Shown here: in pieces, positions 1 to 7,927 of the stretch
Layout: every line of letters begins with the position of its first letter
Numbering within the stretch: position 1 is the stretch's first letter
Assembly: GCF_028737265.1 (NCBI RefSeq)
Contig: NZ_JAQZAK010000011.1
Location: forward strand, 1 to 64,000
Length of the DNA stretch: 64,000 nucleotides
From: Actinomycetospora callitridis
GTDB lineage: Bacteria; Actinomycetota; Actinomycetes; Mycobacteriales; Pseudonocardiaceae
Direction: 5' to 3'
The notes under the pieces: generated by a model
What the model was told of the DNA's origin: nothing
The model's input: only the letters and a program-made list of their open reading frames with translations
Databases searched by the model: none
Position numbers and translations under genes: made by a program

Positions 1-120
1 CGGTCGTCGTCCCGTCGGTCGTCGTCCCGTCGGTCGTCGTCCCGTCGGTCGTCGTCCCGTCGGTCGTCGTCCCGTCGGTCGTCGTCCCGTCGGTCGTCGT
101 CCCGTCGGTCGTCGTCCCGT
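1..120. repeat. 15-bp perfect tandem repeat, 8 copies, continuing left
   Basis: The unit CGGTCGTCGTCCCGT is repeated eight times without mismatch. Read on the minus strand it encodes the pentapeptide TTDGT in the secreted protein above. The array runs off the window edge, so its true copy number is unknown. Perfect identity suggests recent expansion by slippage. Confidence 0.95.
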
Positions 121-316
121 CGGTCGTGGCGGGGCCGGTGCCGTCGTCGCACGTCAGGGTGGCCGGGTCCCAGTCGCCGTTCGCGGCGAGGCACCCCTCC
201 GCCGTCGACACACCCGGGATCTCAGCCGCGAGCGCGAGCCCCGGAGCGATCACCGCCAGTCCTACGCAGCCGGCCAGCACGACCGCGGCGCTGCGGCTGC
301 TCCGTCGACCCTTCAT
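1..316 (-). CDS. Secreted repeat protein, 3' end beyond the window
   Basis: The gene starts at ATG 316-314, with GGGGAG 8 nt upstream, and is still open at base 1, so only about 105 codons are visible. The N-terminus is a clear signal peptide: MKGRRSSRS, a hydrophobic stretch, then ALAAEIPG with likely cleavage after the alanines. About 30 mature residues follow with two cysteines (EGCLAANGDWDP, LTCDDG), a spacing reminiscent of small disulfide domains. After that the chain becomes pure Thr-Asp-Gly repeats encoded by a perfect 15-bp DNA repeat. The family is not recognised. It is divergent from the excalibur/sortase genes, so an exported or wall-associated role is likely by context. Confidence 0.75.
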   Translation of the reverse strand, partial: MKGRRSSRSAAVVLAGCVGLAVIAPGLALAAEIPGVSTAEGCLAANGDWDPATLTCDDGTGPATTDGTTTDGTTTDGTTTDGTTTDGTTTDGTTTDGTTTDGTTT

Positions 317-818
317 CGGTACTCCCCTTCAGTGCGCTCGCGGCCGAGTGCGTTCGACCGTTCGCTCTACGCGTCGCACGGAGGGTCACGCTCATTACCC
401 GTTCTTCGAGATCTCCCCTCGAGCACGCCACAGATCCACTCGAATGGCTGACGCAGCGGGGTCGTCGGCACCTCGCCCAGAGGTCTCGGCACGCGGATCG
501 ACCGCTTGGCCTCGGCGGATGAGAGCGGCCCCCACACCTCCGCCTCGCGGGCGGACGGTCCCGCGGAGGCCTCGCACGATCCCGTGGAGATCCGGATCGC
601 AGGACGGGGAGCGCCTCCGGAACGGATCGGGCCGGTCACGCTCTGTCGTCAGAATTGTCGGGTCCCCCGAGGCGGACGGGAACCGTCTCGACGCCGCGGG
701 CCTCCGGACTACCTACTGGCGCGTACCCAACCTGCGGCTCCGGCGTTACAACGATCGGGGGAGTCGCCGCGAGTCGACGACCTCGATCACGTCGGGACGA
801 AACGAATCGGGTCGGGAC
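317..818. other. Divergent intergenic region, about 500 bp, no gene seen
   Basis: No frame here has a credible start with coding-like composition. The long plus frame covering it is only an upstream extension of the excalibur gene. The region must hold the promoters of the divergent secreted-protein genes. Near the right gene, GTCGGGAC occurs twice (791-798 and 811-818), 20 bp apart on one face of the helix, a weak candidate activator site. Confidence 0.5.
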
Positions 819-1481
819 ATGGCGAACGGACGTCGGCGCGCGGTCAGCGCGCTGGTCGGGTTGATGGCGGCGGGCATGATCTCCTCGGCGGGGATCGCCG
901 CGGCGGACTCCCCGATCGACATCTCGGACCCGGGCGGCAGCATCGGTGACGTGGTCGGGGGCATCATCGACAGCCTCTCCGGCGCGCTCGGGGGCAACGG
1001 CTCGCTCCCGGAGATCCCGGAGCTGCCGCTGCCGGGCACCGGGACGACGACCACCACGTCGCCGACGACCTCGTCGTCCTCGCGCCCCACCACCGAGACG
1101 GAGACCCACACCGTCACGCTGCCGCCCGTGGTCTACGGGCCCGGCAGCACGTACTACCACTATGTCCCGCCGGTGCGCTCGGCGTTCGACCTCGACTGCT
1201 GGGACTTCGCCGACACCGCGGACGCCCAGGCCGTCCTCGTCGCCGACCCGTCGGACCCGAACAACCTCGACGGGGACAACGACGGCCAGGCCTGCGACTG
1301 GGGCGTCGGCGGGCCCCGGCACTACACCGGCTACCCCGTGGGCGGCATCGCGGCCGGCGACGGGTCGGACTCCGGTCCCACGCCGGGTCAGGTGATCTTC
1401 CTGGCGATCGCCGGCATCGGCGCCGGCGCGGGCGTCGTGCGGGGCCGCCAGATCGTCGTCGCGAAGCGCGAGGCCGTCTGA
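819..1481 (+). CDS. Exported protein with C-terminal excalibur calcium-binding domain
   Basis: A 220-residue protein. I start it at ATG 819 because a signal peptide begins there (MANGRRRAVSALVGLMAAGM, cleavage near AAADS). The longer frame upstream looks non-coding. A Thr/Ser-rich linker (residues about 70-100) precedes an excalibur domain at about residues 125-165: FDLDCWDFAD, then the DGDNDGQACDWG loop with the diagnostic Asp and Cys residues. The C-terminus is a hydrophobic segment (VIFLAIAGIGAGAGVV) followed by a basic tail (RGRQIVVAKR), the shape of a sortase sorting signal but without LPxTG. The stop is 1 nt from the sortase start, so it is very likely the partner or substrate of that sortase. 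The calcium-binding role is known of the family; the sortase link is inference. Confidence 0.8.
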   Translation: MANGRRRAVSALVGLMAAGMISSAGIAAADSPIDISDPGGSIGDVVGGIIDSLSGALGGNGSLPEIPELPLPGTGTTTTTSPTTSSSSRPTTETETHTVTLPPVVYGPGSTYYHYVPPVRSAFDLDCWDFADTADAQAVLVADPSDPNNLDGDNDGQACDWGVGGPRHYTGYPVGGIAAGDGSDSGPTPGQVIFLAIAGIGAGAGVVRGRQIVVAKREAV

Positions 1482-1482
1482 C

Positions 1483-2151
1483 GTGGCCGCCCCCGAGGCG
1501 CCGCCCGAGGGCCCGTCGCGCGGTGGCGGGCTCCTGGACAAGCTGACCGGGCGCGTCACCGCGCTCGTCCTCGTCGTGCTCGCCGTCGGCGTGCTCGTGG
1601 CGTTCCTCAACTCCGACGAGGAGGACGAGGGACCGCGGAGCCGGTCGGTGCCGGTGGCCGAACGGGTGTCGGTGCCGACGCCCCTGGCGCCGGCGCAGAT
1701 CACCGGCGTCGACGCGCCCTCGATCGGCCTGGCGGCCGCCGACACCACGACCCTGGGTCTGCGCGACGACAACTCCCTCGACGTCCCCCGCAGCGCGACG
1801 ACCGTGGGCTGGTACGAGCGCAGCGCCGTCCCCGGGCAGGCCGGGCCGTCCGTGCTCGCCGCCCACGTCAACTTCCGTGGCGAGCCGGGCGCCTTCGCCC
1901 GTCTCGGGGAGATGCGGCCGGGCGAGGCGGTCGAGGTGCACCGCGACGACGACACCACGGCCGTCTTCACCGTCGACCGCGTCGAGCGCTACGCGAAGGA
2001 CGCCTTCCCCACCGAGGCCGTCTACGGCCCGACCGACGACGGCCAGATCCGGCTGATCACCTGCGGCGGGGTGTTCGACGAGCGCACCCGCAGCTACGAG
2101 GACAACATCGTCGTCTTCGGCCACCTCACCGGCGCCTACCGCCCGGCCTGA
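1483..2151 (+). CDS. Class F sortase
   Basis: A 222-residue membrane-anchored transpeptidase of the actinobacterial class F group. A short cytoplasmic N-terminus is followed by a transmembrane segment at residues 25-42 and an extracytoplasmic beta-barrel domain. Catalytic residues are visible: His128 in LAAHVN, Cys194 in LITCGG, and a candidate Arg203 in RTRSY before the final strand. Sortases cleave a C-terminal sorting signal and join the protein to the wall or to another protein. The GTG start lies 1 nt after the excalibur gene stop, indicating translational coupling. A paralogue follows directly. Confidence 0.9.
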   Translation: MAAPEAPPEGPSRGGGLLDKLTGRVTALVLVVLAVGVLVAFLNSDEEDEGPRSRSVPVAERVSVPTPLAPAQITGVDAPSIGLAAADTTTLGLRDDNSLDVPRSATTVGWYERSAVPGQAGPSVLAAHVNFRGEPGAFARLGEMRPGEAVEVHRDDDTTAVFTVDRVERYAKDAFPTEAVYGPTDDGQIRLITCGGVFDERTRSYEDNIVVFGHLTGAYRPA

Positions 2152-2179
2152 TCCGGCCCGGCGGGGCGCGTCGTCCGGG

Positions 2180-2824
2180 GTGCACCCCCTTCGTGGGTGC
2201 ATCCTCGACGACGTGTCCGGCCGTCTCGTCGCCTTCGTGCTCGCGCTGCTGGCCGTCGGCGTCTTGGTGGCGGCCGTCGGCGGCGGTGGCGGCGGCCCGG
2301 AGGAGACGCGCACGGCGGCCCTGGCGCCCGGGGAGCGCGCGCCGGTCCCCGTCCCCCTGCCGGAGGCGGAGGTGACCGGCATGGACGCCCCCTCGATCGG
2401 CCTGTCCACCGAGGAGACCACCGACCTGGGCCGCAACGCCGACGACTCCCTCGAGGTGCCGCGGGACGCCGAGACCGTGGGCTGGTACGACGAGAGCGCG
2501 AGCCCCGGCGCCGTCGGGCCCACCGTGCTCGCGGCCCACGTCAACCTCGACGGCGAGCAGGGCGCGTTCTTCCGGCTCGGACGGATGCCCGCCGGGGCGA
2601 CCGTCGAGGTGCACCGCGACGACGACACCACCGCCGTGTTCGTCATCGACCGCGTCGAGCGCTACGCGAAGTACACCTTCCCCACCGAGGCCGTCTACGG
2701 GCCGACCCCGGACAGCCAGATCCGGCTGATCACCTGCGGCGGGGTGTTCGACCACACCGCCCAGACCTACGAGGAGAACATCGTCGCCTTCGGCCACCTC
2801 ACCGCGGCGTACCGGACGGGCTGA
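2180..2824 (+). CDS. Second class F sortase, tandem paralogue
   Basis: A 214-residue paralogue of the preceding sortase, sharing long identical blocks (RVERYAK, FPTEAVYGPT, QIRLITCGGVFD). It has a transmembrane segment at residues 15-33, His120 (LAAHVN) and Cys186 (ITCGG). I chose GTG 2180 over GTG 2213 because residues before 2213 (ILDDVSGRL) still align with LLDKLTGRV of the first copy. At the place of Arg203 the sequence reads HTAQTYEEN, with Gln and no nearby arginine, so the usual His-Cys-Arg triad may be incomplete. A 7-bp hairpin (2181-2201) lies within the first codons and may affect initiation. It is probably co-transcribed with the first sortase. Confidence 0.88.
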   Translation: MHPLRGCILDDVSGRLVAFVLALLAVGVLVAAVGGGGGGPEETRTAALAPGERAPVPVPLPEAEVTGMDAPSIGLSTEETTDLGRNADDSLEVPRDAETVGWYDESASPGAVGPTVLAAHVNLDGEQGAFFRLGRMPAGATVEVHRDDDTTAVFVIDRVERYAKYTFPTEAVYGPTPDSQIRLITCGGVFDHTAQTYEENIVAFGHLTAAYRTG

Positions 2825-2936
2825 GCCCGGGCAGCCGGGCGAGGGCCGCGCGAACCCGGGGGGAGGGTCCGCACGACCCCCGCGATAACCGGCCGAGCCG
2901 GTGGTCGAGGGTCCTCGAGTGCGGCGCGAGGCACGT

Positions 2937-3398
2937 TCAGGACATCGGTGCTCCCAGGTCGTACACAGTGCGCCCTCCGACGTCGATCGGCGTGAAGTGA
3001 GCCTGGACCCAGGTACGGATTTGAGCACTGGCACCCCGGACGTCCCGTTCGCCGAGGCGTCCGGCGTCCTGGTCACCGGTTCGTGGGCCGTTGCCGCCGC
3101 CGGGAACGCCGCCCTCCACGTAGTAGCGCACCTGCCCGGACGCGGCGTCGGCCTGGAACTCGGCCGCGTCGGCGACGGCGAGCGTCGCGTCGGTGCTCGC
3201 GTTGTCCGCGACCGTGACCCGGAACGGGTAGGGCAGCGCGTCGGTGAGGTGGCGGTGCAGACGCCGGACACAGGGGCCCAGGTCGCGCTCCTCGTCGAAC
3301 ACGGGGACGACGACGTCGAGGACGGCGGTCCCGGTGGCCTCGACGGGCTCTCGATGAGCGCGGGAGGACGGGGTGGGGAGCGCGGTGGCTGCGGTCAT
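2937..3398 (-). pseudogene. In-frame deletion fusion of GT2 N-terminus to GT39 C-terminus
   Basis: A 153-residue ORF if started at ATG 3398. Residues about 20-72 match the start of an actinobacterial family 2 (dolichyl-phosphate-sugar type) glycosyltransferase: LDVVVPVFDEERDL, then VTVADNASTDATLAVAD. Without a junction sequence it switches to the distinctive C-terminus of a GT39 (YkcB/ArnT-like) membrane glycosyltransferase: SGQVRYYVEGG, glycine-rich linker, IRTWVQAHFTP, VGGRTVYDL. In related genomes these two genes are neighbours, so one in-frame deletion of roughly 2-3 kb would create this ORF. The catalytic cores of both enzymes are missing, so I call it non-functional. Family assignments are from memory of the motifs. 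Confidence 0.75.
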
Positions 3399-3474
3399 GA
3401 TCGCAGCGTCGGGCGCGTCCGTGGACGAGCCGTGTGCCGACGCTGTGCCCGAGCTGTGCGTGCGAGCTGGGCGA

Positions 3475-3536
3475 CCGGTTGCGGTTGACAACCGGCCGCG
3501 ATGTCCGATTCAGTACCGGTTGCACTTCGCAACCGG
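3475..3536 (+). promoter_or_regulatory. Twin CCGGTTG...CAACCGG operators around a TTGACA promoter
   Basis: There are two inverted repeats of one type: CCGGTTG-N7-CAACCGG (3475-3495) and CCGGTTGC-N5-GCAACCGG (3516-3536). Their centres are about 41 bp apart, roughly four helical turns. A perfect -35 TTGACA (3485-3490) lies inside the first repeat, with a weak -10 (TTCAGT, 3509-3514) 18 bp on. The second repeat covers the expected transcript start. This fits dimeric repressor control of the hydrolase/reductase pair. No regulator gene is adjacent. Confidence 0.7.
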
Positions 3537-3549
3537 AAGGAGCGACGCC

Positions 3550-4389
3550 GTGCTCATCGACGTCGACGAGGACGTGCAGCTCGACGCGGAGGTGCTCGGC
3601 GACGCCGACGCGCCTGCGGTGCTGCTCATCGCCGGCACCGGGTGGTCGCGCGACTGGTGGGACGACGACCTGTGCGCCCGCCTGGTCGCCCGCGGACGCC
3701 GGGTGATCCGCTACGACCACCGCGACACCGGCGGCTCGACGTCCTGGCCGGCGGGCGCACCGGGGTACACCGGGCGCGAGCTCTTCACCGACGCGGTCGC
3801 CGTGCTCGACGCGTTCGGAGTCGACCGCGCGCACGTCGTCGGGCTCTCGCTGGGCGGCGGCATCGCCCAGGAGCTCGGCCTCGAGCACCGCGACCGCGTG
3901 TCCGCGCTGACCCTCGTCGCGACCACGGCGATCGGCCCGACGGTCGGCGAGCTGCCCGGCGCCACGCCGGAGATGCGGGCCGTGTTCGCCGACAGCGGTC
4001 CCGACCCGGATTGGTCGGACCCCGCGGCGGCGGTGACGGCGCTGGTCGAGGGCGAGCGGCCCTTCGCCGGTCCGGACGCCTTCGACGAGGAACGCATGCG
4101 AGCGATCGCCGAGCGCGTCGTCGCCCGCAGCCGCGACCTCGCCGCGAGCACCACCAACCACGTCGTCATGGACCTCGGTCCGACCGGCCCGACGGCGATG
4201 GCGGAGCTCGCCGGCCTGCCGGTGCTGGTCGTCCACGGCACCGCCGACCCGCTGTTCCCCGTCGCCCACGGTCGCGCCCTCGCCGCAGCCATCCCGGGCG
4301 CCCGCCTGCTGGAGATCGAGGGCATGGGCCACCAGCTGCCGCCGGAGCCCGCGTGGGACCGGCTCGTCACGGCCATGCTCGACGACTGA
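3550..4389 (+). CDS. Alpha/beta hydrolase
   Basis: A 279-residue soluble alpha/beta-fold hydrolase. It starts at GTG 3550 with AAGGAG at 3537-3542. Visible motifs are an oxyanion-hole region (AGTGWSRDWW), the nucleophile elbow GLSLGGG, the acid in VHGTADPLFP, and the base in GMGHQLP. The set resembles the 3-oxoadipate enol-lactonase/haloperoxidase branch, but the substrate cannot be read from sequence. It is the first gene after the twin operators and is followed 20 nt later by a DHFR-like reductase. The two are probably one inducible operon, perhaps for detoxifying a small molecule (inference). Confidence 0.85.
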   Translation: MLIDVDEDVQLDAEVLGDADAPAVLLIAGTGWSRDWWDDDLCARLVARGRRVIRYDHRDTGGSTSWPAGAPGYTGRELFTDAVAVLDAFGVDRAHVVGLSLGGGIAQELGLEHRDRVSALTLVATTAIGPTVGELPGATPEMRAVFADSGPDPDWSDPAAAVTALVEGERPFAGPDAFDEERMRAIAERVVARSRDLAASTTNHVVMDLGPTGPTAMAELAGLPVLVVHGTADPLFPVAHGRALAAAIPGARLLEIEGMGHQLPPEPAWDRLVTAMLDD

Positions 4390-4409
4390 GACCCCCGGAG
4401 GACCCCTCG

Positions 4410-4937
4410 ATGGCCAAGTTGATCTACTCGGCGACCGCCTCGCTCGACGGCTTCATCGCCGGCCCGGGCGGTGACATGTCCTGGCTGACCGAGCACATCG
4501 GCGGCGAGGACCCGACGGCCGACCGCGTGCTCGCCCGCACCGGCGCGATCCTCGTCGGGCGCGTCACCTTCGGCGGCGACGACCCGAACGCGGGCACCGA
4601 CGCCGAGGGCGCGTTCGGCGGGCAGTACGACGGCCCCGTCGTCGTGCTCACCCACCGGCCTCCGGAGCACCCTCCCGCCGGCGTCGAGTTCGCCACCGAC
4701 CTGCCCACGGCCGTCGAGCGGGCGAAGGCCCTCGCCGGCGACCGGGACGTCAACATCCTCGGCGCGGACGTCGCCGCCCAGTGCCTCGACGCCGGGCTGC
4801 TGGACGAGGTGCTGATGTTCTTCGCCCCCGTGCTCCTCGGCGACGGCACCCCGATCTTCCGGCGCCCGGGCGGGATGCAGGTGCGCCTCGAGCGCCTGCC
4901 GGGCGAGACCGAGCACTGGTACCGCGTGGTGCGCTGA
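4410..4937 (+). CDS. Dihydrofolate reductase-like (RibD C-terminal domain) protein
   Basis: A 175-residue protein of the DHFR/RibD-C family. It opens with the typical MAKLIYSATASLDGFIAGP and GDMSWL, then GAILVGRVTF, a nucleotide-binding stretch (VNILGADVAAQCL) and LDEVLMFFAPVLLGDG near the end. ATG 4410 is preceded by GGAGG. These stand-alone proteins use NADPH, and most have no proven substrate. They are often found with small resistance or detoxification genes rather than folate genes. It is separated from the hydrolase by 20 nt and so co-transcribed under the twin operators. Confidence 0.87.
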   Translation: MAKLIYSATASLDGFIAGPGGDMSWLTEHIGGEDPTADRVLARTGAILVGRVTFGGDDPNAGTDAEGAFGGQYDGPVVVLTHRPPEHPPAGVEFATDLPTAVERAKALAGDRDVNILGADVAAQCLDAGLLDEVLMFFAPVLLGDGTPIFRRPGGMQVRLERLPGETEHWYRVVR

Positions 4938-5052
4938 CCCCGTCCCCTTCCTCCCGGCCGTCCCGTTCACCCCTCTTCCTCGCGGCCTTCTCTCAGCAAG
5001 TCCGCAGGTCGGGCGCAGGGTGGGCACAGGACGCGGGCCGACCCTGGAGCAC

Positions 5053-6453
5053 GTGAGCGACACGAGCCCCTCCTCCCCCACCGACCCGTCGGCACGCCCT
5101 GCGGGCGGCACCGGCACCGGCACCATGCCCCCGGGCCCCGCCGGGGAGCGACCCGGCGGCTACCCGACCGCGCCGCCCGGTTCCGGCCTCCCGGCCGGCG
5201 GCCGGCCCGGCTACCCCGGCCAGCCCGGCGACCCCTGGTCCCGTCACGACGTCCCGACCGGCCCGCCCGGACCCCCGCCCACGACGCCCGGCCCGTCGAT
5301 GCCGCCGCCCGGTCCGCCGCGCCGCCGGCGTCCGGTCGCCCTCGTCGCGGGTGCCCTGGCCGCGATGCTCGTGGCCGGCGGCGTCGGGGGCGCGGTCGGC
5401 TACGAGGCCGCGTCGTCGAACGACGGCACGAGCTCCGTGCTCTCGTCGGCGCCGTCGGGCTCCGGCACCGCGCCGTCGTCGCCGGCCCCGGCCGGCTCGG
5501 TGGAGCAGGTCGCCGACACCGTCCTGCCGAGCGTCGTGCAGCTCGAGGGCCCGTCGGGCGAGGGCTCGGGCGTGGTCATCTCCGCCGACGGCCTGATCCT
5601 CACCAACGCCCACGTCCTCGAGGCCGGGCAGGCCGCCCAGCAGCAGTCACCGCTCGGCGGCGGCGCCCCGGAGGCCGGCGGCGCCACCGGCGCGCCCCAG
5701 GGCCTGAGCGCGGTGTTCCAGAACGGCAACCGCGCGCCCGTGCAGGTGGTGGGCACCGACCCGAGCGCCGACCTCGCCGTCGTGCGCGCCCAGGGCGTCT
5801 CCGGTCTGACCCCGGCCACGCTCGGCGACTCGTCGCAGCTGCGCGTCGGCCAGGAGGTCGTCGCCGTCGGCTCGCCGCTCGGGCTGTCCGGCACCGTGAC
5901 CACCGGCATCGTCAGCGCCCTCCAGCGCCCCGTCGCCAGCGGCGGTGCGCAGAGCGGCCAGGCCACCGTCCTCGATGCGATCCAGACCGACGCGGCGATC
6001 AACCCCGGCAACTCCGGCGGTGCGCTCGTCGACATGCAGGGCCGCGTCGTCGGCATCACGTCCGCGATCGCGTCGCTGGGCCAGTCGCAGGGCGGCCAGT
6101 CCGGCTCGATCGGCCTCGGCTTCGCCATCCCCGTCGACCAGGCCGCGCGCATCGGCAACGAGCTGGTCTCGCAGGGCTTCGCGAACCGCGCCGTGCTCGG
6201 CGTCGGCGTCTCCGAGGGCACCGACGGCGCCGTGCTCGGTCAGATCACGCCGGGCGGGCCCGCCGCGGCCGCCGGCCTGAGGCAGGGCGACGTCGTGACC
6301 CGGCTCGACGACCGCGTCATCCCCGACGCCGACAGCCTCGTCGCGGCCATCCGCTCGCAGCAGCCGGGCGCCCAGGTGACCCTGACGGTCACCTCCCCCG
6401 GCGGCGAGCCCCGCCCGGTGCCCGTGGCGCTCGGCTCCGAGCGCGCGAGCTGA
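5053..6453 (+). CDS. HtrA/DegP-type membrane serine protease with PDZ domain
   Basis: A 466-residue protein with GTG 5053 preceded by GGAG; an in-frame GTG 33 nt upstream lacks a ribosome site. Residues 1-90 are Pro/Gly-rich and cytoplasmic. One transmembrane helix follows at 93-118 and a Ser-rich linker to about 148. The trypsin-like domain carries His187 (TNAHVL), Asp240 (SADLAVV) and Ser321 (GNSGGAL). A C-terminal PDZ domain (about 378-460) contains GVGV and PAAAAGLRQGDVV. It is expected to degrade or refold damaged exported proteins on the outer face of the membrane. A strong two-way terminator separates it from the convergent LCP gene. Confidence 0.93.
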   Translation: MSDTSPSSPTDPSARPAGGTGTGTMPPGPAGERPGGYPTAPPGSGLPAGGRPGYPGQPGDPWSRHDVPTGPPGPPPTTPGPSMPPPGPPRRRRPVALVAGALAAMLVAGGVGGAVGYEAASSNDGTSSVLSSAPSGSGTAPSSPAPAGSVEQVADTVLPSVVQLEGPSGEGSGVVISADGLILTNAHVLEAGQAAQQQSPLGGGAPEAGGATGAPQGLSAVFQNGNRAPVQVVGTDPSADLAVVRAQGVSGLTPATLGDSSQLRVGQEVVAVGSPLGLSGTVTTGIVSALQRPVASGGAQSGQATVLDAIQTDAAINPGNSGGALVDMQGRVVGITSAIASLGQSQGGQSGSIGLGFAIPVDQAARIGNELVSQGFANRAVLGVGVSEGTDGAVLGQITPGGPAAAAGLRQGDVVTRLDDRVIPDADSLVAAIRSQQPGAQVTLTVTSPGGEPRPVPVALGSERAS

Positions 6454-6477
6454 CACCCGCCACCTCACCCCGCCCGT

Positions 6478-6541
6478 CCGGACAGAACGAAGGGCGCCCT
6501 CGCTGCTACCGCCGCAGCGGAGGCGCCCTTCGTTCGTCCGG
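6478..6541. terminator. Large bidirectional terminator hairpin
   Basis: A nested hairpin. Outer arms are CCGGAC/GTCCGG (6478-6483, 6536-6541), the main 13-bp stem AACGAAGGGCGCC with its complement (6487-6499, 6522-6534), and a terminal CGCTGC/GCAGCG stem-loop. It lies between the convergent htrA-like and LCP genes and ends both. No T-run is present, as is common in high-GC actinomycetes. Its GCAGCGAGGGCGCC core resembles the repeat found inside the LysR gene at 36191. Confidence 0.85.
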
Positions 6542-6562
6542 GGCAGGTCGCCGACGGACGCG

Positions 6563-7927
6563 TCAGTTGATGCAGCCGGGCGCCGCGGCCGTGATCGGCG
6601 GGGTGGGCGACACCGGCATGGCCGGACGCGCCGAGCTGCTGCTCGAGTCCTCGGAGCTCTCGGGGTCGTCCGAGTCGTTCGAGGACTCCGACTGCTCGTC
6701 GTCCGACGACGACGCGTCGTCCTCCGAGGAGAGCCGGTCGAGACCCGCGCTCACCGAGGCGTCGGAGACACCGGCGGTGACCGGGGGTGCGAGCGCGGCC
6801 TGGGCCGCCGGGTTGCCGGCGTCGGCGGCGATCGCGATGCCGACGAAGTCCCGGACCTCGTTCGGATCGACCTCCACGGCCGTGCCGTCCGACGACGTGC
6901 TCAGCTCCGCGGAGCCGGTCGGGATCGTGCGGAACGTGACCGCGCCGGCGGAGAGGCCCTGCATCTGGCGGGCGAAGCCGAGCACGTCCCACCCGGCGTC
7001 GAGCGTGACCGAGCGCGAGACCGCCTCGGAGATCCGCGCGAGAGCGAAGGGGTCGGCGAGGGTGTTGGTCGAGAGCAACGTCTCGGTGGCGCCCGCGAGG
7101 AACACCTGCTGGCGCGCGATGCGGTCGAGGTCGCCGTTCGGCAGGCCGTGGCGCTGGCGGACGAACGCGAGCGCCTGCGAGCCGCCGACCTCCTGCGGGC
7201 CGGCCGGCAGCGACAGGCCGGTGTACGAGTCCCGGGCCGGTGCGCGTAGGCACACCGGGACGCCGCCGATCGCGGTGCTGATGTCGGCGAAGCCCGCGAG
7301 GTTCACCGCGGCGAAGTGCGAGATCGGCAGGCCGGTCAGCTGCTGGACGGCCCCGATCGTGGCGCGGGCACCGGCGGCGGACGCGGCGCGCACCACCGCG
7401 GGGTCGTTGGGCGAGAGCGGCGCGGCGGCCTCGGCGGCGAAGAGGCTCGTGCTGCCGGTCGGCCCCGAGCCGGTCATGGCGTCGGTCGCCTGCGCCGCGG
7501 CCCGCGACCACGCCGAATTGATCTTGTGTCGACCGAGGCCCTGCCCCAGGTCGACGTAGGAGTCGCGTGGCACCGAGATCGCGGTGGCGCGGCCACCGCC
7601 GGCGGGCACGTGCACGACGGTCAGCGAGTCGGCCGTCCCGCCCCCGGAATCGCTCGCGCCCGCGTTGAGCGCGGCCAGGATGTCGCCGGGCAGCTGGTTG
7701 CCCTGCGCGTCGGTGCGGGTGTCGAGACCGACGAGCAGGATGTTCTGCTCGCCCGTCGCCGCGGGCTCGGGCGTGTCGATGACGGCCGCGGAGGGTGTGG
7801 ATCGATCCAGTGCGCGCAGCTGCGTCCACCCGAAGGCGGAAGCGAGGAGGACGGCCACCGACAGGACGCCCAGGGCGAGACGTGCGAGGAAACGCACGCG
7901 CCGCGAGCGCAGGAAGGGGCCGACCAC
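6563..7927 (-). CDS. LytR-CpsA-Psr (LCP) family wall-polymer ligase
   Basis: A 454-residue membrane protein from GTG 7927, placed just before the basic LRSRRVRFLAR and a transmembrane helix (about residues 14-34). The LCP domain follows: NILLVGLDTR, DSLTVVHVPAGG, ISVPRDSYVDL, HKINSAW, FAAVNLAGFAD, GGVPVCL, FVRQRHG and DRIARQQ. These include the conserved Asp and Arg residues that hold polyprenyl phosphate. LCP proteins transfer polyprenyl-linked glycans such as arabinogalactan to peptidoglycan. The last 60 residues are acidic and Ser-rich rather than a LytR_C domain. It is convergent with the protease, and nothing upstream suggests an operon. Confidence 0.9.
   Translation of the reverse strand: MVGPFLRSRRVRFLARLALGVLSVAVLLASAFGWTQLRALDRSTPSAAVIDTPEPAATGEQNILLVGLDTRTDAQGNQLPGDILAALNAGASDSGGGTADSLTVVHVPAGGGRATAISVPRDSYVDLGQGLGRHKINSAWSRAAAQATDAMTGSGPTGSTSLFAAEAAAPLSPNDPAVVRAASAAGARATIGAVQQLTGLPISHFAAVNLAGFADISTAIGGVPVCLRAPARDSYTGLSLPAGPQEVGGSQALAFVRQRHGLPNGDLDRIARQQVFLAGATETLLSTNTLADPFALARISEAVSRSVTLDAGWDVLGFARQMQGLSAGAVTFRTIPTGSAELSTSSDGTAVEVDPNEVRDFVGIAIAADAGNPAAQAALAPPVTAGVSDASVSAGLDRLSSEDDASSSDDEQSESSNDSDDPESSEDSSSSSARPAMPVSPTPPITAAAPGCIN

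Noticed and set aside
1..120. Short regular repeats resembling a CRISPR array
   Set aside because: There are no spacers: the 15-bp units are directly joined and keep a reading frame, and no cas genes exist in the window.
126..818. Upstream extension of the excalibur gene to a 451-residue protein
   Set aside because: The extension is Arg/Pro/Ser-rich nonsense and would bury the clear signal peptide that starts at 819.
2213..2824. GTG 2213 as the start of the second sortase
   Set aside because: Residues upstream of it still align with the first sortase, so 2180 is better supported.
636..3271. Long minus-strand frames opposite the excalibur and sortase genes
   Set aside because: They are antisense shadows produced by GC-rich codon periodicity; they lack domains and ribosome sites.
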